Positions 1 through 12,329 of a stretch of DNA of 64,000 nucleotides are shown here, piece after piece (positions within the stretch are counted from its first letter, which is position 1; the number at the start of each line of letters is the position of its first letter). The position numbers and the translations under genes were made by a program. The DNA comes from Rhinopithecus roxellana (Eukaryota > Chordata > Mammalia > Primates > Cercopithecidae). Location of the stretch: positions 36,960,611 through 37,024,610 of the forward strand of contig NC_044555.1 of the NCBI RefSeq assembly GCF_007565055.1, in the 5' to 3' direction. The notes under the pieces were generated by a model. The model saw only the letters and a program-made list of their open reading frames with translations, searched no databases and was not told the origin of the DNA.

Positions 1-207
1 ATGAAAAAAGTGGTATCATGTAATTATAGAATCTTGCTAAGATTAGTGAAAACTATATGTTTGACAGTTATGAAAGATGGTTCATTTATGTTCTTTTCAT
101 TCAGTTTCTTTTTGTTAAACCAAGTGTTAAACAGCATAGGGGTAAATGGCAAAAGTCTTTGCACACCATGGCATGAATGTATAAATAGAAAAATCTATTG
201 AATAGGA

Positions 208-219
208 AGATAGATAGAC

Positions 220-264
<45 letters not shown>
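208..264. repeat. (GATA)n microsatellite
   Basis: A tetranucleotide run of GATA units with one GACA variant near its left end, decaying into gaaagaaag on the right. Likely length-polymorphic. Confidence 0.95.
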
Positions 265-266
<2 letters not shown>

Positions 267-2937
267 AAGAAAGATAAAATTTAGGTTAAAATACATCTAT
301 AAGAATATTGTGCTTATACTCTGTGATCTTAGATGATGAAAGAATGATATAATAATATATATAATAATAACTCTTATTGGATCCCAAATAAGTAGCTTAC
401 TCTAGGCAAAGTGAGTTTGCTTTTGGTATTCTCCTGCTTCTAGGAAGGCTACTGTGTGTTCAGAACCTTTTCACACTGCTTCACCACAAGTCACATCACT
501 AATGCTTTTTGATTATGAAAGGACAGGCACATATCAATTTATTCCTATATTGTAAGTCTTGATATATCAACAAAAATGAAGACAAGAACAATAGTTATCA
601 TTACTGTTCAAGTAAAAGACTTCAAGCACTATTCAAGAAGCTTTACATACATTATATCATTTGTCTTGCACATCTATCCTCTGTTATATCCATTTTATAG
701 GAAAATCGGGATTCACTTTCAGGACTGATTCCAACCTCATGTTTTTTACACGATTCTACGCTGAGGGTCGTATTTGTAATCAATTACAAGCCCCATAGCA
801 CTGACATTTTGGCAACACTATGTCAACTTTACTCTTCACGCAGACGTTCTCAGAGCATAAAATCTAAGAAAAAAGGATAGAGCATATGGGACCTCTTCCA
901 GCTGCCTTTAATCTCCTTCATATGTTCACACAACTTTCTGTTAATAATCCTAAAGGGTGAGTGATCCACACTGTGAGTGTAGGCCAAAAGAATATGTTTC
1001 CAAAATGTAGGAGCAACCAGGAAAGAAGTTTGAATACTGTTTAATATTACTATCACTGCAAATAATAGGAATTATTTATATGCTAACTATTCGTTTCTTC
1101 ATCATATTTATTTGCTGGGTCAGGCTCAATGCAGGAACAAAAACAGCAAATGATTTACAAAACTTTTTTTGAATAAGTTTATTGTTGACTTATAGTCCCT
1201 AGTAGCAATTACAATATCTCTTTAAAAACAGAGACAGAAAAAGGAAAACAAACAACAAAAAACACCACTATGAATTCCCCCTTCACCATTTTCTATCGCA
1301 GAAACTAAGGTAGTTCATTTATTGTCTATTCCTTGTTAAACTGAACTACATTAGCCAAGTCCAGATTTATATTAATGGATTTACAGTATGCTTTGGAGTA
1401 ATACAACATGACTTTCTATATCTCAACCAAAATTGTATTGAAGATGATTTAACTCACAAATAAGTTTTAATTGATCTAAAACACAAAAATTAAAAATAGG
1501 AATTTTGAAAACTTACAAAAGTTTGTTCCCTAGGTTTTCCTGTGGATTTTGTTAATGATTTGGAATTCTAACTATAAAACTTCATAGCCAGTAGTGAAAA
1601 CAAAATCATAATGATGCTATCAATATACTGAGTGGTTATTTTTGTCAAAAATACATTTTAATTTTATTTAGCTGTCATATATATGAACAAATAAATATCT
1701 CCCCTCCTCCTTTTTAACATAGAGTGCCCATGGAAATTACAGTCATTTTCCAGTAGAATTTATTTAGCAACTGTTTTCCATATGTACACTACAAGTATTT
1801 ACTCGACTCCTACTTGATATGAAACACTGAATTACCTACCATGGGAAATGCAGCCAAATAAAGAAGGTATTTTGAGCCATATAACATTTATTAATCCATC
1901 TGGTGAAATTTTTCAATTTTGAAGAGGTGGATTTGATGTCACTCATATCTTATAATATCATATGCTGGAGAATAAAACTTTAAAATGCAAAGCTATCTTT
2001 AAATATATTTTATAAAGTAAAATTAGATGTGCATAACTTTATGAAATCTTTTAATTTAATCTAAATGGTATTTCTGTGGAAAACTACCAATATAAATATG
2101 GTTGTAGAAATTATTAATCATTAGAAACTTTAAGAGAATGGTGCCATATTATTTGGAATCATTTAAAAATTTTTAAATGACAATGCAATTTTAAAAGACC
2201 ATGAAATGAAGGCTACAAAGGAAGAAAAAAGAAAATAACAAGGACAATACTGGTAATAAAAATGCAAAAGGATCATTACCTATGATAAAATGGTCAATTC
2301 ATTATTACCATTTGAGGAATGCTTTTATTCATATCTCTTGGATGGTGTGTTTCTGAGTCAATCAAATATTAAGTAAATGTATTGTTAAACCATTTTGTCC
2401 TTTATATTAAAATATGTAAAAATTACTATGTTAATGAAAACTTAATTGCGGAGTTAGAAGTAGTATTTCCTTTATAGTGTTTATTTAAAGGGAATTTAAA
2501 ATTTGTTTAAGATTTTAACCTTGTCTATGTTGTCAGAGGAGTAAAAAAAAGATGAACTTCTACATATAAGCTCATTAATTTATATATAGATGATACACAC
2601 AGAGAGAATTCAGTTTTTAAGCAGTACGTAGCTTCCCAAATTCTCGCCTTGATCCTATATTGTAAGGTGGAGAATTTCAGGTAGAGAATGAGAGAAAGAT
2701 TGACCATTTATTCTCATGTCATGTGACGATAATCTGATTAAGATTACTGAGGTTTGAACTAATAGGTATCTTAGACATGATATGGAAAAATAGAAATACT
2801 CCCATTTCTCCCCCTCAACTCCAAAGTAATAGCTTCAGTTTCCGTACATTTTCAAATGCTTTGATTACTTATAACTACATTTTTCCCCTTACCTCCTTAT
2901 ACGTGTGAGTAAACTTGTCAAAAACAAAAAGTGAGTT
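265..2937. other. AT-rich intron, little recognisable
   Basis: No gene-like open frame or splice-flanked exon is visible. Around 585..705 there is a weak MIR-like stretch ('agctttacatacattatatcattt' is close to the MIR core followed by 'ccattttataggaaaa'). The remainder is unannotated AT-rich sequence. Confidence 0.5.
585..705 (+). repeat. Possible MIR fragment
   Basis: The order of motifs fits a diverged MIR SINE on the plus strand: 'tagttatcattactgttca', then 'gctttacatacattatatc', then 'ccattttataggaaaa'. The identity is weak and needs a profile search. Confidence 0.4.
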
Positions 2938-2947
2938 CTATTTTAAG

Positions 2948-2950
<3 letters not shown>

Positions 2951-2982
<32 letters not shown>

Positions 2983-3262
2983 AGACGGAGTCTCGCTCTG
3001 TCGCCCAGGCTGGAGTGCAGTGGCCGGATCTCAGCTCACTGCAAGCTCCGCCTCCCGAGTTCACGCCATTCTCCTGCCTCAGCCTCCCGAGTAGCTGGGA
3101 CTACAGGCGCCCGCCAGGTCGCCCGGCTAGTTTTTTGTATTTTTAGTAGAGACGGGGTTTCACCATGTTAGCCAGGATGGTCTTGATCTCCTGATCTCGT
3201 GATCCGCCCGTCTCGGCCTCCCAAAGTGCTGGGATTACAGGCTTGAGCCACCGCGCCCGGCC
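2951..3262 (-). mobile_element. AluYRa-like SINE, full length
   Basis: A complete dimeric Alu on the minus strand, with a 30-T head on the plus strand and the 'ccgcgcccggcc' end intact. It carries Old World monkey features ('gtggccggatctcagctc', 'cggctagttttttgta'). A perfect 13-bp target duplication, ctattttaagtct, flanks it at 2938..2950 and 3263..3275, so the insertion is recent. Confidence 0.97.
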
Positions 3263-3275
3263 CTATTTTAAGTCT

Positions 3276-5007
3276 TAAACTCAAGTGCAATTTTGTAAGT
3301 CCTTCATACTTCCTTTGTATCATAGTGTTAATTAAAAGACAGCATTATCATCTAGGTAAAAAAAAAAAAAATGCCCCTTTTCAAAATACAACTATGCAAA
3401 GAGTCAGATATCTTCAATGGAAAGTTCCTGCCTACAAATAAATTTCATAAATGTATTACTACTACTACACAATATGTCAACACATTTTCTTCACAAGTGT
3501 GGAGACTTACAGGTATTAAAGAAAATATGGAGACAATTTACCGTTTTCCATTATAACTTGAAGGAGACTGCTAGAAATCCTGCACTTTTAATTTAATTTC
3601 CAAGAAAGAATATTTTATAGTAAAGTTGAGGTAAGCTTTCTTTTACATTTCATCTTTTAGAAAAAGAAAGGAAAGAATGCCTCCTGCAGGTAAAGCTGCA
3701 CTTTGTAAACTGATTGGAAGAATAAGTAAAATGAAACTCACTTTAGCTTGTAATTCAACCATTAGTTTCTATCAGAGATGAGCTTTCAAAGTCAAAGTTT
3801 TGAGAATTAAAAGATGTATTCTCTCAATAAAACTATAAAACATATGCTACCATGCATTACAGATGGTTGCAAACAGTGTTGTAAACCTGATTTATTTTTA
3901 TTTATGTGCTATATATAGTGCTGCGTCTGCCATCACCTTACTGCCTCATAACGATGAGCCACATGTGAGAAACTGCAGTATAATTACAATAAGTTGTATT
4001 TTCATAATATTTCTAAGACCTATTTTAAGCCAATCTTCCACAACAGAAATGACATAATTTTGTTCCTCTGAGGCTTTTAAATATATTTTCTAACACATAA
4101 TTGACTATGGATTGAGGACTGATCTCATGGAGGTTGCAAATTATTGTTAGAGAAATGGTCAAAGTTCAATCACATAGCCAATACATTTACAGCCACTGAG
4201 AAGAACAAATTACCTGAAACCAAGTTGTTCTATTTGCAAAGGTAGCTCACTCTTGGACATAATTAGTAAAAACCATTGACATTATCAGAGAAAGTAAATA
4301 CTATAAAGTAAAATTCATAAACTGCTCAATTGATATTGGAAAATTAATATTTTAATCAAGCAACTGTGCCAAACTTCTGAACAAACATGTAATCAATTGC
4401 CATGGGAAATTGTATAGTATTAATTCTTAACAGTTATTTTTCAAATTAAATACTTTTGTTCTGAATTTTATCTAGCATTATCTCCATCTTATAGATGAAA
4501 GTAGAGTACAAAATTTCAAAAATGGAATCAGAACAGAAATATTATGCATATTAAGATGAACTGTCACAAAATTTTACAAGAAAGCCTGAAGTTTAATAGA
4601 ATGTTATTTAGAGGATATTTTCACAGTGGGTGAAATCCTAAAGATGCTTGCAATATAATAAGCTCAAGTTTATAAATTTTAATCCTAGGAAAGTAGTCAT
4701 TGATAACTGTTCTCTAATGACATTTAAAGCAGATGACAAGGCTCATGTTCTCATATTGAGCATAGTTTATGCTTGTACACAGACAGAAACTCTCAAGACT
4801 CAGAGCGTTTATTTCTCTGTTGTTTAACAACATACTAGAAGTTTTAAGAAAACATGTATTGGAAGAAAAGTTATCAATTACTTCTAAACCTTTTCTCCTC
4901 ATCAACAAACCTGAATGTATTACTATTACCTGTCAGTGAGGCTCACTAGCCAGCAATTCTCAACAAGGCTATGCATGGCACCGCTATGGGCTTCAGAGAA
5001 TCTGGAT
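3276..5007. other. AT-rich intron, nothing recognised
   Basis: Only a 13-A run near 3359 and short chance open frames are present. I see no repeat family, exon or RNA gene that I can support. Confidence 0.5.
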
Positions 5008-5027
5008 AGTAAGGAGGCGTAATTTTT

Positions 5028-5487
5028 TTTTTTTTTTTATTATACTTTAAGTTCTAGGGTACATGTGCATAACGTGCAGGTTTGTTACATATGTATACTT
5101 ATGCCATGTTGGTGTGCTGCACCCATCAACTTGTCAGCACCCATCAATTCATCATTTATATCATGTATACCTCCCCAATGCAATCCCTCCCTCCTCCCCC
5201 CTCCCCATGATAGGCCCCAGTGTGTGATGTTCCCCTTCCCAAGTCCAAGTGATCTCATTGTTCAGTTCCCACCTATGAGTGAGAACATGCGGTGTTTGGT
5301 TTTCTCTTCTTGTGATAGTTTGCTAAAAATGATGGTTTCCAGCTGCATCCATGTCCCTACAAAGGACGCAAACTCATCCTTTTTTATGGCTGCATAGTAT
5401 TCCATGGTGTATATGTGCCACATTTTCTTAATCCAGTGTGTCACAGATGGACATTTGGGTTGATTCCAAGTCTTTGCTATTGTGAAT
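5028..5487 (-). mobile_element. 5'-truncated L1 (L1PA type), 3' end
   Basis: Minus-strand copy of the last 460 bp of a primate L1: poly(A), 3' UTR with the G-rich tract (seen here as cctccctcctcccccctcc), and the end of ORF2, whose reading frame still shows the 'MWHIYTMEYYAAIKKDEF' stretch. The flanks agt(a/g)aggaggcg(t/c)aattttt at 5008..5027 and 5488..5507 form a 20-bp target duplication with two transitions. It is therefore older than the AluYRa copies. Confidence 0.93.
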
Positions 5488-5507
5488 AGTGAGGAGGCGC
5501 AATTTTT

Positions 5508-7173
5508 AAGAGCCCATTGTTTGTCGTGATGTACATCCCCCATAGGAGCACCCCCACCCACTCGCCCTCCTTGAAAATCAAGGATCTTTCTTCCCCTCAT
5601 AAGGCATAGCATACTACAAGAAGGGCCTGAATACAAAAGCATTGAAAACACTACCTGTCCTAGCTTTCGTTAGCTGGGGGTGGATTATTATTTTAAAATT
5701 TCACTCCTTGACTTTGGCTTTCAAAGATGGCCCATTTAATTCCTAAAGCATATGTATGGCAGATACTAGTAACCAACAGCAAAATTATCTGTGACATTAA
5801 TGATCAGGGTGCTAGCTGTCTCATCTGTGCTATCTGGTCAGTGTGATTCTGTAGGAGATACAGATTTCTCAAACTGTTTATTTTTTATAGGCCAGTTGAG
5901 AGCATAACAACTGTAAATTGTTTATCTTAGGTTGTTTCCTGTGTTCTCAGGAGTTTATTTTCAAATACTGTTGGATTTCCCATTGGTCAAGGTAGGCTTT
6001 ATGATACAGGTAGAACGGGAAATCCACTTATATTCTGAGTTAACTTCTCCTAAATAAATCCAGCGACTATTTATGCTAGCTCCAGTTATTGACTACTGCC
6101 AAGAAAATTAGTTATCATTTTCCCTATAAATTAGCGTTTTAATTTTCACTAAAAAATACAGGTCCAAAAAATAATAATAATAACAGCTTGGAGGCATCTA
6201 GAATGGATTTGGCCACACTGAGGCATCACATCTGGTACAGGACATATTCAATTCAAACCTTGATAGAGTGGTATCTGGTCTCTATGAAGTGTTATCCCCT
6301 CTTGCTTTATTGAAAGTCAGAGTATATGGGTTCATCCAATCTGTATTCACTCTACCATATTTGTCATAAAAGCTCTCTTGCTCTGAAGAGACGGTGAAAT
6401 TATAAATTTCCAGGTGTTTTGGCAGTTGTGGTACAAGCTGGATTTATTTAGTCATATTAATTATATCATCTAAGAAGCTAAAAGGCTAGATTTTCAGATA
6501 GCACAACCGTACCAGCATGATCACTGAAAGAAAATAAGTAAGTAAATGTACAAGAGTTTGCTATAATATAAAAAGAGAGAAAGAAAGAAAAAGAAAAAGA
6601 AATGGCACTTCTATAAATACACATGAACAAAGCTCATGGAGTGCTAGCCATTCAACCACCTGTCCTATCTGTAGCTGGGAGGGGCCATACCATGAAGTGC
6701 TAAAAAGAGTTTGGCCTAGAATATCAAAGGCACAGAAGGAAATAAAGAGGGACACCAGAAAAGGGCAATGATGACAACAGGTACTTTTGCCTTGCACATG
6801 CTCCTGTCTTACTCTATGATCTTCAAGCAATAAAGCCAGGAAGGGAAAAATTTACTCTCACCTTGGTGGGACAGAAGAGAGAATAACACACAGCAAGGAA
6901 AACAGAGGGCAAAGCACAAGAATGTGTACAAAGCAGTCCACTGCTACATCACTCAACCTGTTACGGACACAGTTGTACAGTTCATTTTATGCTAATATGT
7001 GCTACCAATTTCCAGAGAAAATTCATTGTCACTTCATTTTGATGCACACGTATATTCTACAAGAGTTTTATTATGATTCTGAATATAATACCTGCAAGAG
7101 ATGCTGCTCTATCATTTGTACACCTGTATGAGAAATTACAATGACATTGGTAGATGCTCATTTGAGGCTCATA
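5508..7173. other. Intron, nothing recognised
   Basis: Mixed unique-looking sequence. A short purine-rich run (gagagaaagaaagaaaaag) lies at about 6573..6603. No gene or named repeat could be supported. Confidence 0.45.
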
Positions 7174-7186
7174 AATAAAATTTTTC

Positions 7187-7487
7187 TTTTTTTTTTTTTT
7201 TTTTTTTTGAGACAGTCTCGCTCTGTCGCCCAGGCTAGAGTGCAGTGGCGTGATCTCGGCTCACTGCAAGCTCCGCCTCCCAGGTTCAAGCGATTCTCCT
7301 GCCTCAGCCTCCTGAGTAGCTGGGACTACAGGCGCCCGCCACCACTCCCGGCTAATTTTTTTGTATTTTCAGTAGAGACGGGGTTTCACCGTGTTAGCCA
7401 GGATAGTCTCTATCTCCTGACCTCGTGATCCGCCCGCCTCGGCCTCCCAAAGTGCTGGGATTACAGGCATGAGCCACCGCGCCCAGT
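7187..7487 (-). mobile_element. AluY/AluS-type SINE, full length
   Basis: Complete minus-strand Alu with both monomers. It has 'ggcgtgatctcggctcactgc' instead of the AluYRa variant, so it belongs to an older general primate subfamily. A 13-bp duplication, aataaaatttttc, flanks it at 7174..7186 and 7488..7500. Confidence 0.95.
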
Positions 7488-7844
7488 AATAAAATTTTTC
7501 ATATCTCTTTTAGTAAAACCCATTTCAACAGTACAGTTAAACACTCTAATAGCAAGCTCAATCAATTCTATTACAATTATTAAAAGAGTTGGATTTCTTA
7601 GGATGGAGTATGGACACATGCCACACATAGTATAATATAATTTAGATTATGCAAATATAATGTAATTTAGATTATATGTCATGTCTTCATTTATTGGTGA
7701 TTTCACTAACGAAATTTTATGTTAACCAGCACCATAATACTTCATAGGTCCTACTTTTAGCTTATTTCTGAAACAATGAATATTAATACATTTATGAGAT
7801 TTCAGAAAAATATTTTCCATTGGAAGAGTGTTATTACTGGTACT

Positions 7845-8050
7845 AAGAGCAATAATGGCAATAAAATAATTAACAGTTATGAGAACTTATACTATACCAG
7901 GTGTACCATGGACAGCTATCAATTGCTTTACAAAATAAGCATTATTATCACCCTTATATTTTAGATTAGCAAACTAAGGCTCAGAGGTGTTAAATCATTT
8001 GCAAACTTTAAAAAACTAGTAACTATGAAAAGTGGAATTTAAAGCTGTGC
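7845..8050 (+). repeat. MIR SINE
   Basis: Motifs in MIR order: 'gagaacttatactatacca', 'tgctttacaaaataagcattattatc', 'aaactaaggctcagaggtgtt', 'aaatcatttgcaaac', and 'aactagtaactatgaaaagtgg'. This matches the core and 3' part of an ancient mammalian MIR. Confidence 0.8.
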
Positions 8051-8414
8051 CTGTCTGCACTCATCTGACACTAAACTTTTGCTATTTTGGTCAATAGCCC
8101 ACAGAAAAGTAAAACCTCAGAACATGATTAATCTGAAGTTCATGAAATAAATCTTGATTTCTTTAGTAAAGCATGGTTACTGTTATTGCTTTCTGTCCCA
8201 GGATACAATATTAGAGGTTATTTTTTAAACTGGTAAAAATTTGGAAACTTAGTGCTTTTAAGATTATGTCTTCCAAGTGGTTTTAGGTATATGTGTGCAT
8301 GTGCATAGGCATAAAGGTAAATAATTATAAGGGAAACTACTAAAATAATTCTCCTTTTTCAACTTTCTCCCACTTCACTAACCCTTAAGTTTTCCTTTCT
8401 TAAAGAAGAGGAAA

Positions 8415-8715
8415 TTTTTTTTTTTTTTTTTTTTGAGACGGAGTCTGGTGCTGTCGCCCAGGCTGGAATGCAGTGGCCGGATCTCAGCTCACTGCAAGCT
8501 CCGCCTCCCAGGTTACGCCATTCTCCTGCCTCAGCCTCCGGGTAGCTGGGACTACAGGCGCCCGCCACCTCGCCCGGCTAGTTTTTTGTATTTTTTTAGT
8601 AGAGATGGGGTTTCACCGTGTTAGCCAGGATGGTCTCGATCTCCTGACCTCGCGATCCGCCCGTCTCGGCCTCCCAAAGTGCTGGGATTACAGGCTTGAG
8701 CCACCGCGCCCGGCC
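8415..8715 (-). mobile_element. AluYRa-like SINE
   Basis: Near-complete minus-strand Alu of the monkey type, with a small deletion in the left arm ('cccaggttacgcc' lacks 'tc'). No clear target duplication is visible. The block between 7501 and 8414 otherwise contains only the MIR. Confidence 0.93.
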
Positions 8716-8745
8716 CTCGGAAAATTCTTTTATAAAGCTAAAACT

Positions 8746-8822
8746 GGAGGAGGGAGAAAAGAAGGGAAAGAAGGAAAGGAGAAAGGCAGGGAGTGAAGGG
8801 GAGGATAGAGGAAAGAAGAGAA
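8746..8822 (+). repeat. Purine-rich (A/G) tract
   Basis: About 77 nt almost entirely of A and G (gggagaaaagaagggaaag and onward), interrupted by a few pyrimidines. It starts 30 bp after the adjacent Alu ends. Confidence 0.8.
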
Positions 8823-9689
8823 TGCAACGTTTTCTGCATATGTTTCAATTGCTTCCCTAACAAAATTCTCAATAGTAAAGTGGCAATAGTACTGAACACC
8901 ACAGAATACCAACCATTGTCCAAATTAATTGGGTTACTTTGGGCTGGTCATTATATACATTGCATCTAAATTGCTACGTTTATAAAGGAAGAACATTGGA
9001 CAAAATCAATTCCAGGGCCTCTTTCAAATAAAATTACACTACTTCCTCTAGAATTTTCAGCTTAGATTATGATATACCATATTATTTTTAAAGGATTTAT
9101 TAAAAATAAGTAATACCCTGTTTTTGCCATTTCATCATATTTTCAACTTCATGAATATAAATGATTTTAATAATTTCCTAAAATAGTATTATTTTTTGCA
9201 ATGATAAGCATTGATATTAGTTACTATATTGTTAAATTTGTGCCTTTATATCATTCATTATCTTTGTTTTTGTCATCTAAATGAAAACATAGTTTGACTC
9301 AAATTTTTCCTTAATTTGAAACACACATATCAGTCCTAAATATGTAGTCCAAAAATAATGCAGGACAATTTTTATTACAATATTCATGACACTGATGAAA
9401 ATATATTTCTTAGTCAACTCTGGTTGCTCTCTTTCTCCACCTTGCATTGTTTTTTAAAGACAGGACAGTAATGTTTCAAATTGCTTGCAGCAATGCCTGA
9501 AGTCTAGAACTACTGAAATGTCCTTAGCTCTATAAATACTATTTACGCTCTATTTATTAAGAGCAGAACATTTTGGTCAATTCTATTATACTTTGAGGTT
9601 AATAGGTATCTATTGATTGTCTAATAGCTTAATAGCAAAAAAAAAAAAAAATACAGTGGCTGAAAGAACCAGAATATTAATAACATTTT
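8823..9689. other. AT-rich intron, nothing recognised
   Basis: Unique-looking AT-rich sequence with a 14-A run at about 9637..9650. I cannot assign it. Confidence 0.45.
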
Positions 9690-9907
9690 AAATCCAAATG
9701 CAATCTGTATTTGTTCTCTGAAAAATATTTCCTTGAACTCATACAATTTCTCTGCTCCCCTCTTCATCGTGAACCTACTAGATTCAGACTTTCACTCCCA
9801 ATATGACACTGAAAATTCTCTTATCAAGGTCACAAATAACCCTCTGTGGTGCTAAAATCAAATAGTTATTTGTCAGATCTAATTTTACTTCACAGATGTC
9901 ATTTTCT

Positions 9908-10215
9908 CTCTCTCTTTTTTTTTTTTTTTTTTTGTGACGGAGTCTGGCTCTGTCGCCCAGGCTGGAGTGCAGTGGCCGGATCTCAGCTCACTGCAAGCTC
10001 CGCCTCCCGCGTTTACACCATTCTCCTGCCTCAGCCTCCGGAGTAGCTGGGACTACAGGCGCCCGCCACCTCGCCCAGCTAGTTTTTTCTATTTTTTAGT
10101 AGAGATGGGGTTTCACCGTGTTAGCCAGGATGGTGTCGATCTCCTGACCTTGTGATCCGCCCGTCTCGGCCTCCCAAAGTGCTGGGATTACAGGCTTGAG
10201 CCACCGCGCCCGGCC
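9908..10215 (-). mobile_element. AluYRa-like SINE inside the L2
   Basis: Full-length minus-strand monkey-type Alu. A perfect 17-bp target duplication, cacagatgtcattttct, is at 9891..9907 and 10216..10232. It splits the L2-like LINE. Confidence 0.97.
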
Positions 10216-10387
10216 CACAGATGTCATTTTCTAGACTCCACATTTGACATTGTTGATCATGCTTCTCCTTTCTTGAAATAGTTTCTCATGTGACTTCTGA
10301 TCTGCCATTGGCTTAGTTTTTCACTTACATCATACTAACCTTTTCTCAGTCTACTTAGCTGATTTCTTCTCACCTCCTCTATTTCTA

Positions 10388-10697
10388 TTTTTTTTTTTTT
10401 TTTTTTTTGAGACGGAGTCTCGCTCTGTCACCCAAGCTGGAGTGCACTGGCCAGATCTCAGCTCACTGCAAGCTCCGCCTCCCGGGTTCACGCCATTCTC
10501 CTGCCTCAGCCTCCCGGGTAGCTGGGACTACAGGCGCCCGCCACCTCGCCCGGCTAGTTTTTTTTTTTTTTTGTATTTTTTAGTAGAGACGGGGTTTCAC
10601 AGTGTTAGCCAGGATGGTCTCGATCTCCTGACCTTGTGATCCGCCCGCCTCGGCCTCCCAAAGTGCTGGGATTACAGGCTTGAGCCACCGCGCCCGG
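10388..10697 (-). mobile_element. AluYRa-like SINE inside the L2 (second)
   Basis: Full-length minus-strand monkey-type Alu with a perfect 17-bp duplication, cacctcctctatttcta, at 10371..10387 and 10698..10714. The linker T run in the middle is expanded (about 14 T at 10558..10571). Confidence 0.97.
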
Positions 10698-11480
10698 CAC
10701 CTCCTCTATTTCTAAATTTGGAATATCTTTGAATCAGTACCCAGACTTTTCATCTTCTCCATCTATACTCATACCCTAAGTGATCTCATCCCTTCTCATG
10801 GTTTAAAACCCCATTTGTATACTCTTTATTTCAAGCCAACACATCTCTCCTAAAATACAGCCCTATATATCTAAATGTCTACATAATACTTCTATTTACA
10901 TGAGAAAAAGGCATGACAAACCCAATCTTCCCCTGCAACCTTTTCTTCTAAATTCCAAACTTTCTTCTTCTCAAGTCTTTACCATGTCTATTTTGAAAAA
11001 TGCAAGCTTCTATTTTCTTAGGTGAAAAAAATGGAGTCATCTTTAATTTCTTCATTATTATCAAAGAAGGATACACACACATCACACATACAATATATTA
11101 GGGAACTTTGTTGGCTGTGTCTTCAAAATACATCTATAATCTGACAAATATCTGCCATATCTACTGCTACGATCCTTGTATGAACTGTAATTCACCTACA
11201 TTATTTCAAAAGCTTTCTAAGTAGTCTCCTTCTTTTTGCTCCAGTCCCATTTATTGTTTTCCCAATAGCAATCAAATTGTTCATCTTAAAACATACATTA
11301 GATCATGCCACTTCCTTGCTTAAAATCCTCCTATAAGAGTGATCCCAGACTCTCTTTTTCATCCTGGTGACAACAGTTTGTCCCAGGAGCCATTGCTGAA
11401 ATCAGTTTGCAGTTTTTCCAACACTTCTAGAGCCAGCCAGATTACACTTCCCTCACAGATACCACTATCAGTTAGCCAGC

Positions 11481-12329
11481 ATCTCCTTCTCAAAGGTCTG
11501 GGTCTCAAGCCCACAGAATCCTCCTCTGTGCTCATAAACATAAGCACCAGCTGAGGTGCACATCATGTTTGGAGGGTTGCAGTTCTGTCCAAAATGTAGT
11601 AAGCCCAGTATAGCCCATATATACCACTTGTTATAAAACCTCTGGAAAATATACAAAAGGCAACTGCCCGAGGACTCTGAAAGGAAAACAAAAGCAAGGC
11701 AGGTTTAGAAAAGGAGTCAAAACATAGAGAAGCAACACATTCAGGGATGAGATTCCTCATACATTTTTCCCTTTGTCTCACAGATTTGCCCATAATGTGA
11801 GCCCCCTTTACAAAGCTCGACAGAGGTATAGAGCTGGCAGCTAAAACTTCAACTGAAAAAGCATAGAGGAACCAGAAAAGAGTCAGAGAATGTGGCAGAA
11901 GTCCTAGAAACAGAAATGTTAAATAAAGGGACTCCATAATTCTATGTGAACCCACACAAATCCCAGGTTCTCCTATGAACAACACGAGCCAGAGAAAGAC
12001 CCAAAACAGAATAGTCAGGGGTTTTGAAAACTGAACTATGATATAAACCACAACCTGAACTTCAGATTAACCCTTGAATCATGCATGTACTGGATTAATC
12101 CAGACATCATAGGAAAGCCTTTAAAAATTTAACAGTTACTAGAACAACTGCTGGTTAAACAAATAAAGAAAAAAATCAGCATTATCCAGATGATTCAAAT
12201 AGAACCCAGAGGCTATACCATATAACATTTAACATAAAAACACTCAGGAAAATATGAGAGATTCTCAAGGGGAAAAAAAATAACATTTGCCAATAGAAAT
12301 TCTGTGTTCCTGCTGAGAGAAATCGTAGA
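11481..12329. other. Intron; possibly old LINE-derived
   Basis: A-rich on the plus strand, with phrases such as 'aaataaagggactccataatt' and 'gaactgaactatgatataaacc' that read like the 5' part of an old L1, leading into the ORF2-like sequence at 12330. I cannot confirm this. An open frame on the minus strand at 11563..12051 has no features I recognise. Confidence 0.3.

Larger units (their letters stand above)
9690..11480 (+). mobile_element. Ancient L2-like LINE fragment
   Basis: The plus strand, read through two later Alu insertions, keeps the order of recognisable LINE-2 phrases: 'agtgatctcatcccttctcatggttt', 'ctctcctaaaatacag', 'aaatgtctacataatacttc', 'atggagtcatctttaattt', 'gatcatgccacttccttgc', 'tgcttaaaatcctcctataa'. 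It is heavily mutated with no usable frame. Boundaries are approximate. Confidence 0.7.

Noticed and set aside
208..264. A regularly spaced repeat as a possible CRISPR array
   Set aside because: It is a tetranucleotide microsatellite with no spacers, in a primate genome.
2931..3171. Alu-derived frames with 'SVAQAGVQW'-like residues, here and at every Alu
   Set aside because: These are the well-known false peptides of antisense Alu sequence; none has exon context.
11563..12051. A 162-codon minus-strand frame as a gene
   Set aside because: No domain, signal or splice context is recognised, and the surrounding sequence looks like an old LINE on the other strand.
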